Position numbers and translations under genes: made by a program. This document shows positions 8,610 to 17,411 of a DNA stretch of 64,000 bases, in pieces. Within the stretch, counting starts at the first letter, position 1, and every line of letters begins with the position of its first letter. The notes under the pieces are model-generated. The model was not told the origin of the DNA and did not search any database. It worked only from the letters and a program-made list of their open reading frames with translations. Source of the stretch: Pseudorhodoplanes sp. (GTDB lineage Bacteria > Pseudomonadota > Alphaproteobacteria > Rhizobiales > Xanthobacteraceae); contig JAVSMS010000001.1 of assembly GCA_032027085.1 (NCBI GenBank), positions 3,697,730 through 3,761,729 on the forward strand. Reading direction: 5' to 3'.

Positions 8610-9047
8610 TCAGAGCAGGCCCAGTTCCCGCAATTCTTTGCGCAGCGGTTCCGGCAGCGCGCCCATGCCGGACGCCACGCGATCGAGATCGGGCGGCGCG
8701 TCCTTCTCGGGGAGATAGCGCCAGCCCTGGAAGACGCGCCACGGCCGCGGCCGAACCAGCTTCACCTTGCCGTCCATCACGATCTGGCAGCGGGCAATGC
8801 CGGCCTTGTCGACGAACGGCCGGATGTCGAGGATGCGCTCGCGGCACATCAACTCGCCCTTGATCACCCAATAAAGTGATCCGCCCGCCAAAATCTCGCC
8901 GGAGCGCTTGGGCGTCATGCGGGTGGTGTGAATGTGTTCAGGCTTTTGGCCGCGCGCCTTGCGCTCTTTCAGCTTCTGCTTGATCCAGCTCTGCAGATCC
9001 TCGACGGACTCGCAACCGACGCACAGTTTGATGAGATGAAGCGGCAT
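8610..9047 (-). CDS. DUF1489 family protein
   Basis: 145 residues starting MPLHLIKLCVGCESVEDL, the family signature. It is rich in charged residues, has no signal or membrane segment, and ends PEPLRKELRELGLL. Function unknown; widely conserved in alphaproteobacteria. It lies 12 bases after mccA and 38 bases before the dioxygenase, all on the same strand, so it may be cotranscribed with both. Confidence 0.9.
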   Translation of the reverse strand: MPLHLIKLCVGCESVEDLQSWIKQKLKERKARGQKPEHIHTTRMTPKRSGEILAGGSLYWVIKGELMCRERILDIRPFVDKAGIARCQIVMDGKVKLVRPRPWRVFQGWRYLPEKDAPPDLDRVASGMGALPEPLRKELRELGLL

Positions 9048-9059
9048 TTCCCAGTCGTC

Positions 9060-11021
9060 TCACTCGTCCTCTTTGGTCGTTTCGATCACCGCTACGATGG
9101 CGCCGTCGGCGACCTGAACGCCAGCGACTACACGGATGTCGACAATAACGCCACCAGCGGGCGCCGTCAGGGTGTGTTCCATCTTCATCGCCTCGATGAT
9201 CGCAACCGGCTGGCCGCGGGTCACTTCTGCCCCGGATTCGACGAGCAGCGCCAGCACCTTGCCGTGCATGGGTGCCCTGACGATCCCACCTTGCTCGGCG
9301 TCGCCGCTGTCAGTCGCCTCGGCATCGCGCAGACGCACCAGGGTCTGCCGGCCCCGCCGCATCACATAGACGGCCTCGTCGGCGTCGATGACCGAGGCCT
9401 GCGGGTCCGCCGCCACACCGCCAACCGTGACTGTCGCGCCGGCCGGGCCGAACGTGACAAGCGCCTCGGCCGGCTTTCCGTCCACCAGCAGCGGGATTGG
9501 AGTCACGCGCGTCCCTGACAACTGAAAGGCATCGGCGATATCCCAGGGTGACGAAGGCGCTTCGGCACCGCGCCGCGCCGCCAGCCGCTGCCGGTCGCGC
9601 TCCATCAGATGCGCAGCACCACGCGCGATGGCCGCATTGTCGATCTCCTGCGGCCCGACCAAGAGCCCGGCGATGTTGCGATCGATGAAGCTGGTATCGA
9701 AGCGGCCGGCTCTAAAATCCTCTGCCCGACACAAGGCCGCGAGAAATCCGACATTGCTGCGCGGGCCGATGATGACCGTGCGATCGAGCGCAGCCGCAAG
9801 CTTGTCGAGCGCGGCCTCGCGCGTCGGCGCATGCGCGATCATCTTGGCGATCATCGGATCGTAATAGGGCGACACCTCGCCGCCGGTCTCGACACCGGTA
9901 TCCACGCGCACGGTACCGTCCTCGGGAAAGTCCAGCGCCACGATCTTGCCGGTTGACGGCAGAAATCCGCGCTCCGGGTCTTCCGCATAGATCCGCGCCT
10001 CGACGGCATGACCGCGCAGGGCAATGTCCTTCTGCGCCGCTGGCAGCGTTTCGCCGGAGGCGACGCGAAACTGCCATTCGACGAGATCAAGACCGGTCAC
10101 GCTTTCCGTCACCGGATGCTCGACCTGCAGCCGCGTGTTCATTTCCATGAACCAGAAGCCGTCCGGCCGCAGTCCTTTTTCGCCGTCGGCGATGAACTCC
10201 ACCGTTCCCGCGCCGGAATAGCCGACGGCCTTGGCGGCCGCGACCGCAGCCGCGCCCATGGCGGTGCGAATCTCGCGCGTCATGCCGGGCGCCGGCGCCT
10301 CCTCGATGACCTTCTGGTGCCGCCGCTGGAGCGAGCAATCGCGCTCATTGAGGTGAATGGCGCTGCCGTGATTGTCGGCAAAGACCTGCACCTCGATGTG
10401 ACGCGGCGCAGAGATGTATTTCTCGATCAGAACGCGGCTGTCGCCAAAGGCGCTTGCGGCTTCGCGCATCGCGCCTTCCAGCGACTCGTCGAAATCGGCG
10501 TGCTTGTCGACCCGCCGCATGCCTTTGCCGCCGCCGCCAGCCACCGCCTTGATCAACACGGGATAGCCGATCTCATATGCCTTGCGTTTGAGGAATTTCG
10601 AATCCTGCTGGTCGCCATGATAGCCCGGCACCACCGGCACGCCGGCTTTCTCCATTAGCGCCTTGGCGCGATCCTTGAGGCCCATGGCGCGGATGGCGTC
10701 GGGCGGCGGGCCTACAAAGACAAGACCGGCGCGCGCGCAGGCTTCGGCGAATTCCGCATTCTCCGACAAAAAGCCGTAGCCAGGATGGATGCAGTCAGCG
10801 CGCGCCTTCTTCGCCGCATCGATGATCTTGTCGATGACCAGATAGCTCTCGCGGGCAGGCGCCGGTCCGATGGGAAAAGCCTCGTCGCACATCCGCACAT
10901 GCAGCGCGTTGGCATCCGCGTCCGAATAGACGGCCACTGTCCGCATGCGCAGCCGCCGCGCCGTGCGGGCGATCCGGCAGGCAATTTCACCGCGATTGGC
11001 GATTAGAACTGAAGACAACAT
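9060..11021 (-). CDS. mccA: 3-methylcrotonyl-CoA carboxylase biotin-containing alpha subunit
   Basis: 653 residues. Biotin carboxylase N-domain (ANRGEIACRIARTARRL), ATP-grasp with the Gly-rich loop AVAGGGGKGMRR, MNTRLQVEHPVTE, and a C-terminal biotinyl domain with the biotinylation site EAMKMEH (K613). With the beta subunit it carboxylates 3-methylcrotonyl-CoA in leucine breakdown. The middle region (TVIIGPRSNVGFLAAL, FIDRNIAGLL) favours MccA over PccA; a clear PccA is encoded at 52424-54433. Its partner mccB is 16 kb away and ivd 29 kb away rather than in the usual liu operon. Confidence 0.88.
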   Translation of the reverse strand: MLSSVLIANRGEIACRIARTARRLRMRTVAVYSDADANALHVRMCDEAFPIGPAPARESYLVIDKIIDAAKKARADCIHPGYGFLSENAEFAEACARAGLVFVGPPPDAIRAMGLKDRAKALMEKAGVPVVPGYHGDQQDSKFLKRKAYEIGYPVLIKAVAGGGGKGMRRVDKHADFDESLEGAMREAASAFGDSRVLIEKYISAPRHIEVQVFADNHGSAIHLNERDCSLQRRHQKVIEEAPAPGMTREIRTAMGAAAVAAAKAVGYSGAGTVEFIADGEKGLRPDGFWFMEMNTRLQVEHPVTESVTGLDLVEWQFRVASGETLPAAQKDIALRGHAVEARIYAEDPERGFLPSTGKIVALDFPEDGTVRVDTGVETGGEVSPYYDPMIAKMIAHAPTREAALDKLAAALDRTVIIGPRSNVGFLAALCRAEDFRAGRFDTSFIDRNIAGLLVGPQEIDNAAIARGAAHLMERDRQRLAARRGAEAPSSPWDIADAFQLSGTRVTPIPLLVDGKPAEALVTFGPAGATVTVGGVAADPQASVIDADEAVYVMRRGRQTLVRLRDAEATDSGDAEQGGIVRAPMHGKVLALLVESGAEVTRGQPVAIIEAMKMEHTLTAPAGGVIVDIRVVAGVQVADGAIVAVIETTKEDE

Positions 11022-11092
11022 GGGTTGCGGAGTGTAGCCGCCGCGCAGGCGCTTGCCATCGCTCTAGCAGGCCTATCCTCGACGATTTCGAA

Positions 11093-12058
11093 CTATTGGG
11101 TCGCCGCGGCTCCGGAATTGGCTGCCGCCGGCCTTGCAGGGGCGATCGGGATCGGAAAACCGGGCTGCCCGGCCGGCGCCGGGGGTTCAGGCGCCCGCTT
11201 CGCCGCCGGGCGGCGCGCCTGCTGCGCGGGCTTGGCCGGCTCGGCTTTCGGGGCTTTGTTGTCCACCCCGTTCTGGCCCGGCATGCCCGGTTCGTTGTTC
11301 ATGATGCTGATCGGCGGGATCGAATCGGCGCTCGGGAAATCCGCGGTCGTTGCAACGACCGGTGCCGCGGGCGTCGAAGGGGCCGCCGCGAGCGCCGGTC
11401 CGGCAGGCTGACCCCAGGCGACCGCATGCCGACCAACATGGCCTTGGAATACGCCGTCCTTCAGGTTGGCAAGGATGCGTGCGGGATCCTGCAACAGCAA
11501 TTCGGCGGCATCGCAATTCTCGGCGGTGCAATTGTCGCGCACTGCAAAAGCCTGGGCGAAGAAGCCGAAACGGTCCACTTCCACGGGACGACGCAAAGTT
11601 GCGACGGCGTGTTCATAATCATTGCCGCGAGCGGCAAAATCGGCGGCGGCGGTGAGCAAATCAAGCCGCGCCTCGGCAAAGGCGAGCGCCGCCGCGACGG
11701 CCTCGGGCGAGGCAAAGAGCGATTTCTCACACGCCGCATCGACAGCATCACCGGCGCTTGTCGACAGACAAGCCAGGGCGGAATTCGGTGCAATGGCCTG
11801 CAAGGTGAGCGCGGCAAGCCGGCTGTCCAGCGCACGGCGCTCAGCGGCGCGATCACCCGCCGCAAGGCGCTCTTGAATATTCCAGCCAAGGCCGAGCGCC
11901 AGCGCGATGACACCGAACCAGGCGATCCCGGCAAGGCTGCGTCCGATCCCGTTGCGCATGACCAGGAAGATGCAGAAGAACAGCGCGCAGGCGGCCGCGA
12001 CCGCCGCGATCCACCACGGCATGGTCAATATGCCTGTCACGGAATCGATTTTCGGCAT
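11093..12058 (-). CDS. hypothetical membrane protein with Pro/Ala-rich tail
   Basis: 321 residues; GGGGGCGGAG precedes ATG 12058. Two hydrophobic helices (about 12-35 and 42-60) are followed by a helical, Cys-containing region (LACLSTSAGDAVDAACEKSLF, DNCTAENCDAAELLL) that is probably periplasmic, with four or more Cys able to form disulfides. A low-complexity Pro/Ala tail (from about 215) contains a Lys/Arg stretch. No known domain recognised. Upstream of mccA with a 71-base gap. Confidence 0.7.
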   Translation of the reverse strand: MPKIDSVTGILTMPWWIAAVAAACALFFCIFLVMRNGIGRSLAGIAWFGVIALALGLGWNIQERLAAGDRAAERRALDSRLAALTLQAIAPNSALACLSTSAGDAVDAACEKSLFASPEAVAAALAFAEARLDLLTAAADFAARGNDYEHAVATLRRPVEVDRFGFFAQAFAVRDNCTAENCDAAELLLQDPARILANLKDGVFQGHVGRHAVAWGQPAGPALAAAPSTPAAPVVATTADFPSADSIPPISIMNNEPGMPGQNGVDNKAPKAEPAKPAQQARRPAAKRAPEPPAPAGQPGFPIPIAPARPAAANSGAAATQ

Positions 12059-12139
12059 CGCTCCGCCCCCTTCAAGGTTGCGATCCTGACGGCAAAACGG
12101 GCGGGATCAAGGCACGATTCTGCGAATTTGCCGCGCAGA

Positions 12140-12475
12140 TCAACTTCCACCCGGGGCGCGATAAGCCGGCAACAGATCGCTGGCGGCGGCGAAAGCGCCT
12201 TTGCCTTCGATCGAGGTCATGGCCAAAGTGGTACGCAGGTCCGTCACGCCGGCACTTCCCCCGGCTGCCAAGAGCACCGCCGCCATCTGCGTTGCGCCAG
12301 GTGATTCGCAGACGACCAGAAAATCATACTCGCCGAAGGTCAGATAGTAGCTGATGAGGCGGCCGCCGGCTTTCGACAGCAACCGCGAGATGGCTTCCGC
12401 GCGGTCTTCCGGCTTGACCACCATGCCCTTGATGGCCTCGCGCGTGTAGCGGCCCTGCGTGATAAAAATCGGCAT
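12140..12475 (-). CDS. GYD domain protein
   Basis: 111 residues with the GYD-family layout: MPIFITQGRYT, a Gly-rich helix (LSKAGGRLISYYLTFGEYDFLVV), then a final strand (VTDLRTTLAMT). The family forms small alpha/beta barrels resembling dimeric ferredoxin-like enzymes; the biochemical role is unknown. Divergent from the small membrane gene at 12541. A second, decayed GYD copy lies at 22054-22245. Confidence 0.85.
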   Translation of the reverse strand: MPIFITQGRYTREAIKGMVVKPEDRAEAISRLLSKAGGRLISYYLTFGEYDFLVVCESPGATQMAAVLLAAGGSAGVTDLRTTLAMTSIEGKGAFAAASDLLPAYRAPGGS

Positions 12476-12499
12476 TGCCTATGTCCTCCTCGCCCCGCT

Positions 12500-12524
12500 G
12501 GAACCCTTTTGTCCGGCAAACGTT
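12500..12524 (+). promoter_or_regulatory. EcfG-type general stress promoter
   Basis: GGAAC (12500-12504), exactly 16 bases, then CGTT (12521-12524), the known consensus for EcfG sigma factors in alphaproteobacteria. It lies just before the small gene at 12541, leaving a leader of about ten bases. Confidence 0.7.
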
Positions 12525-12540
12525 CTTGTCAGCTTATTAA

Positions 12541-12771
12541 ATGGAGAGACCGGACGTGCGTTTGCTGCTCGGCATGATCCTCGGCGCGGTTCTTACTGTG
12601 GCTTTTGCCTATTCATATGACTCGATGCAGACCTCGTCGGTCGCAACGGGGCCTGCGGCCACCAAGCGGACCATGGTCAATTGGGACGTCGTCGAAGCCA
12701 ACTGGAACAGCTTCAAGGTCAAAGCTCAGACCGGCTGGACCGAATTGAAAGCGCGCGTCGACCGCAGCTGA
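12541..12771 (+). CDS. small membrane-anchored protein, putative stress gene
   Basis: 76 residues. An N-terminal membrane helix (LLLGMILGAVLTVAFAYSY) is followed by a soluble tail with three Trp (NWDVVEANWNSF and GWTELKARV). No family recognised. The upstream EcfG-type promoter at 12500-12524 suggests expression in the general stress response. The predicted leader is very short and shows no clear Shine-Dalgarno sequence, so translation may be near-leaderless. Confidence 0.7.
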   Translation: MERPDVRLLLGMILGAVLTVAFAYSYDSMQTSSVATGPAATKRTMVNWDVVEANWNSFKVKAQTGWTELKARVDRS

Positions 12772-12792
12772 GTTTGCGAGCCTGCAAACGTC

Positions 12793-12993
12793 TTAGCGAT
12801 AGCGGTCGAGTTGGCTTTCCTTTGCCACGCGCTCGAACGCCTCATCCGTGCTTTTGATCCGGTATTGATGCTCGTCGCCATCCGGCGGCATCAATTTCAC
12901 GATCTTGAAGGTCCCCGACGCGGCGCCACGATTCAGCGGGCCAGCGATATAGCGCACGGTCTGACCAAGCGCATATTTGTGAGATTTCAACAC
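12793..12993 (-). CDS. small conserved hypothetical protein
   Basis: 66 residues, MLKSHKYALGQTVRYI, then a beta-rich basic core (GTFKIVKLMPPDGDEHQYRIKS) ending ESQLDRYR. The composition resembles small SH3-like or ribosome-associated beta proteins of rhizobia, but I recognise no named family. No signal peptide. Convergent with the 12541 gene. The following 265 bases (12994-13258) hold an AT-rich stretch and a GGCGCC-type palindrome at 13231-13244, but no gene. Confidence 0.7.
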   Translation of the reverse strand: MLKSHKYALGQTVRYIAGPLNRGAASGTFKIVKLMPPDGDEHQYRIKSTDEAFERVAKESQLDRYR

Positions 12994-13282
12994 GCTTACT
13001 TCTCCATGAAGCGCGCAGGCCGCCCAGCTGCGCTCAAGGGTTAAGGCCCTGAATTGTCATTTTAATTTTTGTATTATAGCAGTCCCCACGGCCGCCGGGG
13101 GAAAAATCGTCAACCTGCACCGGTCTATTTGGCCTTAATAGTCATAGTGTTAGGATTACGATCAGAGCCTTAGCAGGCAAGTTTGATTTTTCACATGAAC
13201 GGGAAAGAAAAAACACGCCTGCAAGAGCCGGCGCCCGGGCGCCCGATGCGCGAGATAAATGATCTCAGGGACGATCCCGGCT

Positions 13283-13316
13283 AAGTTCCGCCAGGGTCAA
13301 TCTGTTTGCGGAACTT
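13283..13316. repeat. inverted repeat in the leader of the YeeE-like gene
   Basis: Arms AAGTTCCGC and GCGGAACTT (9 of 9) are separated by 16 bases. The repeat lies between two possible starts (13259 and 13340) and would suit an operator or leader hairpin. It favours the later start. Confidence 0.5.
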
Positions 13317-13339
13317 TCAATGGGCATGCTGGACCGTCG

Positions 13340-14401
13340 ATGATTGGCGCAGTCACTTTCGTATTCTGTTGCGTGCTGGCCGGAATTCTCGGATTTGCGG
13401 CTCATCGGGCCAGCGTCTGCACCGTGCGGGCGGTGGCCGAATACACGCATTCCGGCACCGGCTACATGATGGCGTCGATCGGCAAGTCGGTGCTCTGGGT
13501 GTTTGCCATCACCCTGCCCATCTTCTTCCTGCTGCCGCAGACCGCCAGCAATATCGCCGGCTGGCAATTGACCGCCATGGCCATGATTGGCGGCGTGTTG
13601 TTCGGGATCGGCGCCGGGGTGAACGGCGCCTGCGCCTATTCCACCATGGCGCGGATGGTGGACGGCGAAATCGGCATGCTGCTTGCGGTCGCCGGATTTG
13701 CGCTCGGGGTCGGCGCCTTCGTACTGCTGCTGGGCGGCGAAGTGCTGGCGCGTCCGGCGGCGGCGCCCGGACTCGTCCCGGCCATTGTGCCCTACGCCGG
13801 CATCCTCGGCGTCATGTTTCTAGCCTGGGCTCTGTACGAATTCATGCGGCTTTGGCGCACGCGTCCGAAAGACCGCTCGCTGCGGCAACTGGTGCTGGCG
13901 CCGCAATATCGTCTCTCCACTTCGGCGATGCTGATCGGACTCTGCGCCGGCACCATCTTCCTGCTGTTCGGCTCGCCCGGCTACACAACCACGTTCCAGC
14001 AGGTGGTCGAAGGCTATCTCGGCACACGTGACTGGCCGCCTTACGGGCGCTGGATCGTGCTGAGCGCGGTGCTGCTCGGCATGCTTTCCTCAACCTGGCA
14101 GCGCCGCAGCTTTCGCATCGACTGGCGGCCGCGCTGGTCATGGCTGCGCAACATCTTCGGCGGGGCGCTGATGGGGTTCGGCACCGCGCTGCTGCCGGGT
14201 GGCAATGACGCGCTGGTGCTGTACGGCATCCCGAGCCTGTCGCCGCATGCGATCCCCGCCTATCTGGCGCTGGTCGCCGGAATCGCGGTGGCGCTGCTCA
14301 CTATGCGCGCCCTTTTCGGCCTGGAAATGCGGGTCGCCTGCCGCAACGATATCTACATCGCCGACGTCAGTGCCGATATCGCCAGGCGGGAGAAACAATG
14401 A
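13340..14401 (+). CDS. YeeE/YedE family (sulfur-compound) transporter
   Basis: 353 residues with about nine to ten hydrophobic segments. Family motifs are GFAAHRASVCTVRAVAE and GVNGACAYSTMARM, each with a conserved Cys of the GxxC type used by thiosulfate transporters of this family (TsuA), and a late GTALLPGGNDALVLYG, which here lacks the third Cys of TsuA. It probably moves a small sulfur species across the inner membrane; the substrate is not proven. Start set at ATG 13340, where homology begins; ATG 13259 is possible. Its stop overlaps the next start by ATGA (14398-14401), so the two are coupled. Confidence 0.82.
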   Translation: MIGAVTFVFCCVLAGILGFAAHRASVCTVRAVAEYTHSGTGYMMASIGKSVLWVFAITLPIFFLLPQTASNIAGWQLTAMAMIGGVLFGIGAGVNGACAYSTMARMVDGEIGMLLAVAGFALGVGAFVLLLGGEVLARPAAAPGLVPAIVPYAGILGVMFLAWALYEFMRLWRTRPKDRSLRQLVLAPQYRLSTSAMLIGLCAGTIFLLFGSPGYTTTFQQVVEGYLGTRDWPPYGRWIVLSAVLLGMLSSTWQRRSFRIDWRPRWSWLRNIFGGALMGFGTALLPGGNDALVLYGIPSLSPHAIPAYLALVAGIAVALLTMRALFGLEMRVACRNDIYIADVSADIARREKQ

Positions 14402-15618
14402 GCACGCGCTCCGCGTCTTTGCCTTCGGTCGGGCTCTTGCTGGCGCTGATCCAGCTTTTCTTCACGCTGACCTGGACGGTCTACGCGATCTATCTGCCGA
14501 AGCTTGCCGCTCAAGTCGGCATTTCGGCGGGCGCCGTGATCCTCATCCTGATGCTGGATCAGGCGATCTTCACACTGTCGGATTTCGCAACCGGCATTGC
14601 TGCCGACAAAGTGTCGCGCACCATCGGACGCATCGGGCGCATTGTGGTCAGCGTCACAGTCGTCTCATGTCTGGCCTTTGTCGCACTGCCCTTGGTCGCG
14701 GGCGATAACCCGGTTTCGCTGGCGGCGTTTCTAGCCCTGACGGTGATCTGGACCGTGACGTCCTCGGCTCTGCGCGCGCCGCCGCTGATGCTGCTCGGCA
14801 AGTATGCCGCGAAACCGGCCATCCCGCTGCTGTCCAGTCTGGCGATGCTCGGCTATGGGATCGCCGGGGCCGCCGCGCCCTATCTCGCCATCACGCTGCG
14901 CGAGGTCGATCCGCGCTGGCCGTTCATCATCGCGAGCGTCGCCGTCTTGCTGGCGACGCTCAGTCTGTCCCATGTCGAGCGCACGCTGGTCGGTCAGGCC
15001 GCACAAGCCGGCCCGCCGCCACAATCCGCGCAGCCGAAGAATGATGTCGCGCCGCTGGTTTTCGCCATCGGGATGGTGGTGCTGGCCCTCGGCTATCAAT
15101 TGCATTTCGCGGTGAATACGGCACCGCTGTTCCGCAAATTCAGCGACAGCATTGACCTGTTCATGCCGGTCTTCTGGATCGGATTCAACATCGCGATGTT
15201 TCCCGCCACTCTTCTGGTGAAGCGCTGGGGCGGCTTTGCCGTCATGGGCCTGTTCGGCGTCATTGGCGCATTGGCCATTGCTGCCGCCGCAACCGCCACC
15301 GCGCTCAACATGCTGGTCGCAGCGCAGCTGGCCGCGGGCGCCTCGTGGGGCTGCATCCTGATGAGTGCGTTCTGCGCCGCCTTCGACGCAGCGAAGCGCG
15401 ACACGGCCGGCCGCTGGGTCGGCATCCTGTTTTCCGCCCTCGCTTTCGCGACCTTCACCCGCATGGCGGCCATCGCCACCGGATTGCAGCGCGATCCGAG
15501 CTGGACCGGATGGCTGCAATGGGGACCGACGATCTGCTGGCTGATCGCGGGCCTGCTCCTGCTCTATGTCGGCTTTGTGCGCATGCGGCGCTGGATGGCG
15601 GATGCGGCACCGGTGTAA
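14398..15618 (+). CDS. major facilitator superfamily transporter
   Basis: 406 residues with about twelve hydrophobic helices in two halves, joined by a hydrophilic loop near 200-220 (QAGPPPQSAQPKN). The N-half has DFATGIAADKVSRTIGR, the MFS loop 2-3 type motif. The substrate is unknown. The 4-base ATGA overlap with the YeeE-like gene indicates translational coupling and probably a shared physiological task, such as export or import of related sulfur compounds (inference). Confidence 0.85.
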   Translation: MSTRSASLPSVGLLLALIQLFFTLTWTVYAIYLPKLAAQVGISAGAVILILMLDQAIFTLSDFATGIAADKVSRTIGRIGRIVVSVTVVSCLAFVALPLVAGDNPVSLAAFLALTVIWTVTSSALRAPPLMLLGKYAAKPAIPLLSSLAMLGYGIAGAAAPYLAITLREVDPRWPFIIASVAVLLATLSLSHVERTLVGQAAQAGPPPQSAQPKNDVAPLVFAIGMVVLALGYQLHFAVNTAPLFRKFSDSIDLFMPVFWIGFNIAMFPATLLVKRWGGFAVMGLFGVIGALAIAAAATATALNMLVAAQLAAGASWGCILMSAFCAAFDAAKRDTAGRWVGILFSALAFATFTRMAAIATGLQRDPSWTGWLQWGPTICWLIAGLLLLYVGFVRMRRWMADAAPV

Positions 15619-15688
15619 CCTGAATTCAGGCCGCGCGTTCGGCGGGCCGTCACTTTGTTTCTGATGACCTGATTTTGAAGGCATTACA

Positions 15689-17215
15689 TTGGCGGCGCCA
15701 CGAGACAAAAACAGACCATCTGCAGCCGGATTATCCGCCTCCGCTATGCAGGACGCACGCAATCAGCTCGAAGACGCCGAGCGCTTGCGCCAGCAGGGCA
15801 AACTCGATCGCGCGGAATCGACATGCCATGCCCTCACCCGGCGCCATCCCGGTTACATGGCCGCCTGGCACACGCAGGGCCTGGTCCAACTCGACAAGCG
15901 CAATTACGAGCGCGCGCTCGACTGCCTCGTGCGCGCAGTCATGCTCAATCCGCACAGCTGGATGACGCTGACGGCCCTGAGCAGGGTCTATGCGCGTCTG
16001 GGCGCGACAGAACTGGCCGCACAGACGCTCGAGCGTGCCATGTCCATCAAGCCGGAAGACCCGGCCATTCTGGTGTCGCTCGCGGAAATCCTGCGCGACG
16101 AGCGCGAATATGAGCGCGCCGTGGAGGTGTATCGACAGGCGATGGCGCTGGACCCAAGCCTCGATTCCGCCGCCATCGGACTCGGGCTGAGCCTCGGTGC
16201 GATTGGAGAAAATGCGGAGGCGCAGGCGGTGTTTGAATCGCTTTTGCAGCGCGGTTGCCGCACGCTTGACCTCTTTTTTGCGATGACCACGCTGCCGGCC
16301 GCCGCGATGAAAAACGGCATCCTTGGCCTGCTGGATAAACTGCAATTGGGAAAAGAGGACACCGAAGCCAGGCTCACCTATCAGTTCGTGCGCGGAGCAG
16401 CGCTGGATTCTGCGGGCCGGCATGCTGAAGCCTGGGAATGTTTCCGGGTCGCCAATCGCGCCATCGCGCCTACATGCGAAGACGAACTTCGCAGCTATGT
16501 CTCGCGGGAACAGGCGAATCTTGCAGCATTACGCGATATGCCGAATCGTACAGCCAAGCCGGATGACCGCTTGCCGATCTCGCTTTTCATTCTCGGACCA
16601 TCACGCTCGGGCAAGACCTCGCTTGAACGGCTCGTCGGGTCTCTGGACGGCGTCAAGCGTGGATATGAGAACCCGAGCGTCGATATCTCGCTGCAGCGCA
16701 CGTTTGATGCAGCCGCCTTGCCTCGCAGCAAATTTCTGGAGCAATTGCCGCCAGCTTATCTGCCAACCTTTCGCGACATCTACCACGAACAGATCGCGCG
16801 CCGGGCCGGATCCGCACGGGTCTTCACCAATACTATGCCCAGTCGCATTTACGAAGCCGGCCTGATTGCCGCCAACATTCCCAACGCACGTTTTGTGTTC
16901 GTGACGCGCGACAAGGATGACAATGCGTTGCGCGTCTATATGAAAAAATATTTGCGGGGAAATTCGTACGCCTATGACTTGAAGTCGATCTATGAATATC
17001 TGGATTGGTACGCGCAAATGGCAGAACTGCTTTCAGCGAAATTTCCAGACGCAGTCCGTCATGTCAGATACGAAACGATTGTCAGCGATCCTTTGGCAGC
17101 CGCGGCGGCTGCGGCCGACCTCTGTGGCATCGCCGTCAAGGATGCTCTGCCCCCGGTTGGCGACGATCGCGGCTGCGCTGAGCCCTATCGCGCTCTGATG
17201 AAATCCACGAAATAG
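15689..17215 (+). CDS. TPR-repeat sulfotransferase family protein
   Basis: About 508 residues from TTG 15689; ATG 15746 is the first ATG and also fits. The N-terminal half has at least three tetratricopeptide repeats (about 22-165; for example AERLRQQGKLDRAES and AWHTQGLVQLDKRNYERAL). The C-terminal half is a PAPS-dependent sulfotransferase domain: the 5'-phosphosulfate loop GPSRSGKTS (303-311) after a strand, and FVFVTRDKDD as the 3'-phosphate region. A missing signal peptide implies cytoplasmic action. The acceptor is unknown. Such TPR-sulfotransferase fusions occur in rhizobia. Confidence 0.85.
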   Translation: MAAPRDKNRPSAAGLSASAMQDARNQLEDAERLRQQGKLDRAESTCHALTRRHPGYMAAWHTQGLVQLDKRNYERALDCLVRAVMLNPHSWMTLTALSRVYARLGATELAAQTLERAMSIKPEDPAILVSLAEILRDEREYERAVEVYRQAMALDPSLDSAAIGLGLSLGAIGENAEAQAVFESLLQRGCRTLDLFFAMTTLPAAAMKNGILGLLDKLQLGKEDTEARLTYQFVRGAALDSAGRHAEAWECFRVANRAIAPTCEDELRSYVSREQANLAALRDMPNRTAKPDDRLPISLFILGPSRSGKTSLERLVGSLDGVKRGYENPSVDISLQRTFDAAALPRSKFLEQLPPAYLPTFRDIYHEQIARRAGSARVFTNTMPSRIYEAGLIAANIPNARFVFVTRDKDDNALRVYMKKYLRGNSYAYDLKSIYEYLDWYAQMAELLSAKFPDAVRHVRYETIVSDPLAAAAAAADLCGIAVKDALPPVGDDRGCAEPYRALMKSTK

Positions 17216-17232
17216 TTGCCAGCAAAAAAAAC

Positions 17233-17270
17233 GCAAAATTTGCGGATTTTGCAAGCTTTTGATTTTAAAA
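17233..17270 (+). terminator. possible intrinsic terminator after sulfotransferase gene
   Basis: Stem GCAAAAT / ATTTTGC (17233-17252) is followed by TTTTGATTTT. The stem is AT-rich and weak. The remaining intergenic bases up to 17411 carry no gene. Confidence 0.4.
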
Positions 17271-17411
17271 GAAAAAAGAGGGCATCGCCCAATTGGTAGA
17301 TGTGGCAAAAATGCAAGACTTGTCGGGAAACGGCATTCATCGATCTTGCGGCACCGAAAGTTCCCTGATCAGTTGTCGCATATTCCTAAAAGACTTTGAT
17401 GGGGCCTTTTC

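Noticed and set aside
11096-12304. 402-codon plus-strand frame opposite the hypothetical membrane protein
   Set aside because: Opposite strand has signal-like helices, a ribosome site and normal protein character; this one has neither.
13231-13244. GGCGCCCGGGCGCC palindrome
   Set aside because: Pure GC palindromes arise easily in this background and it has no clear position relative to a start.
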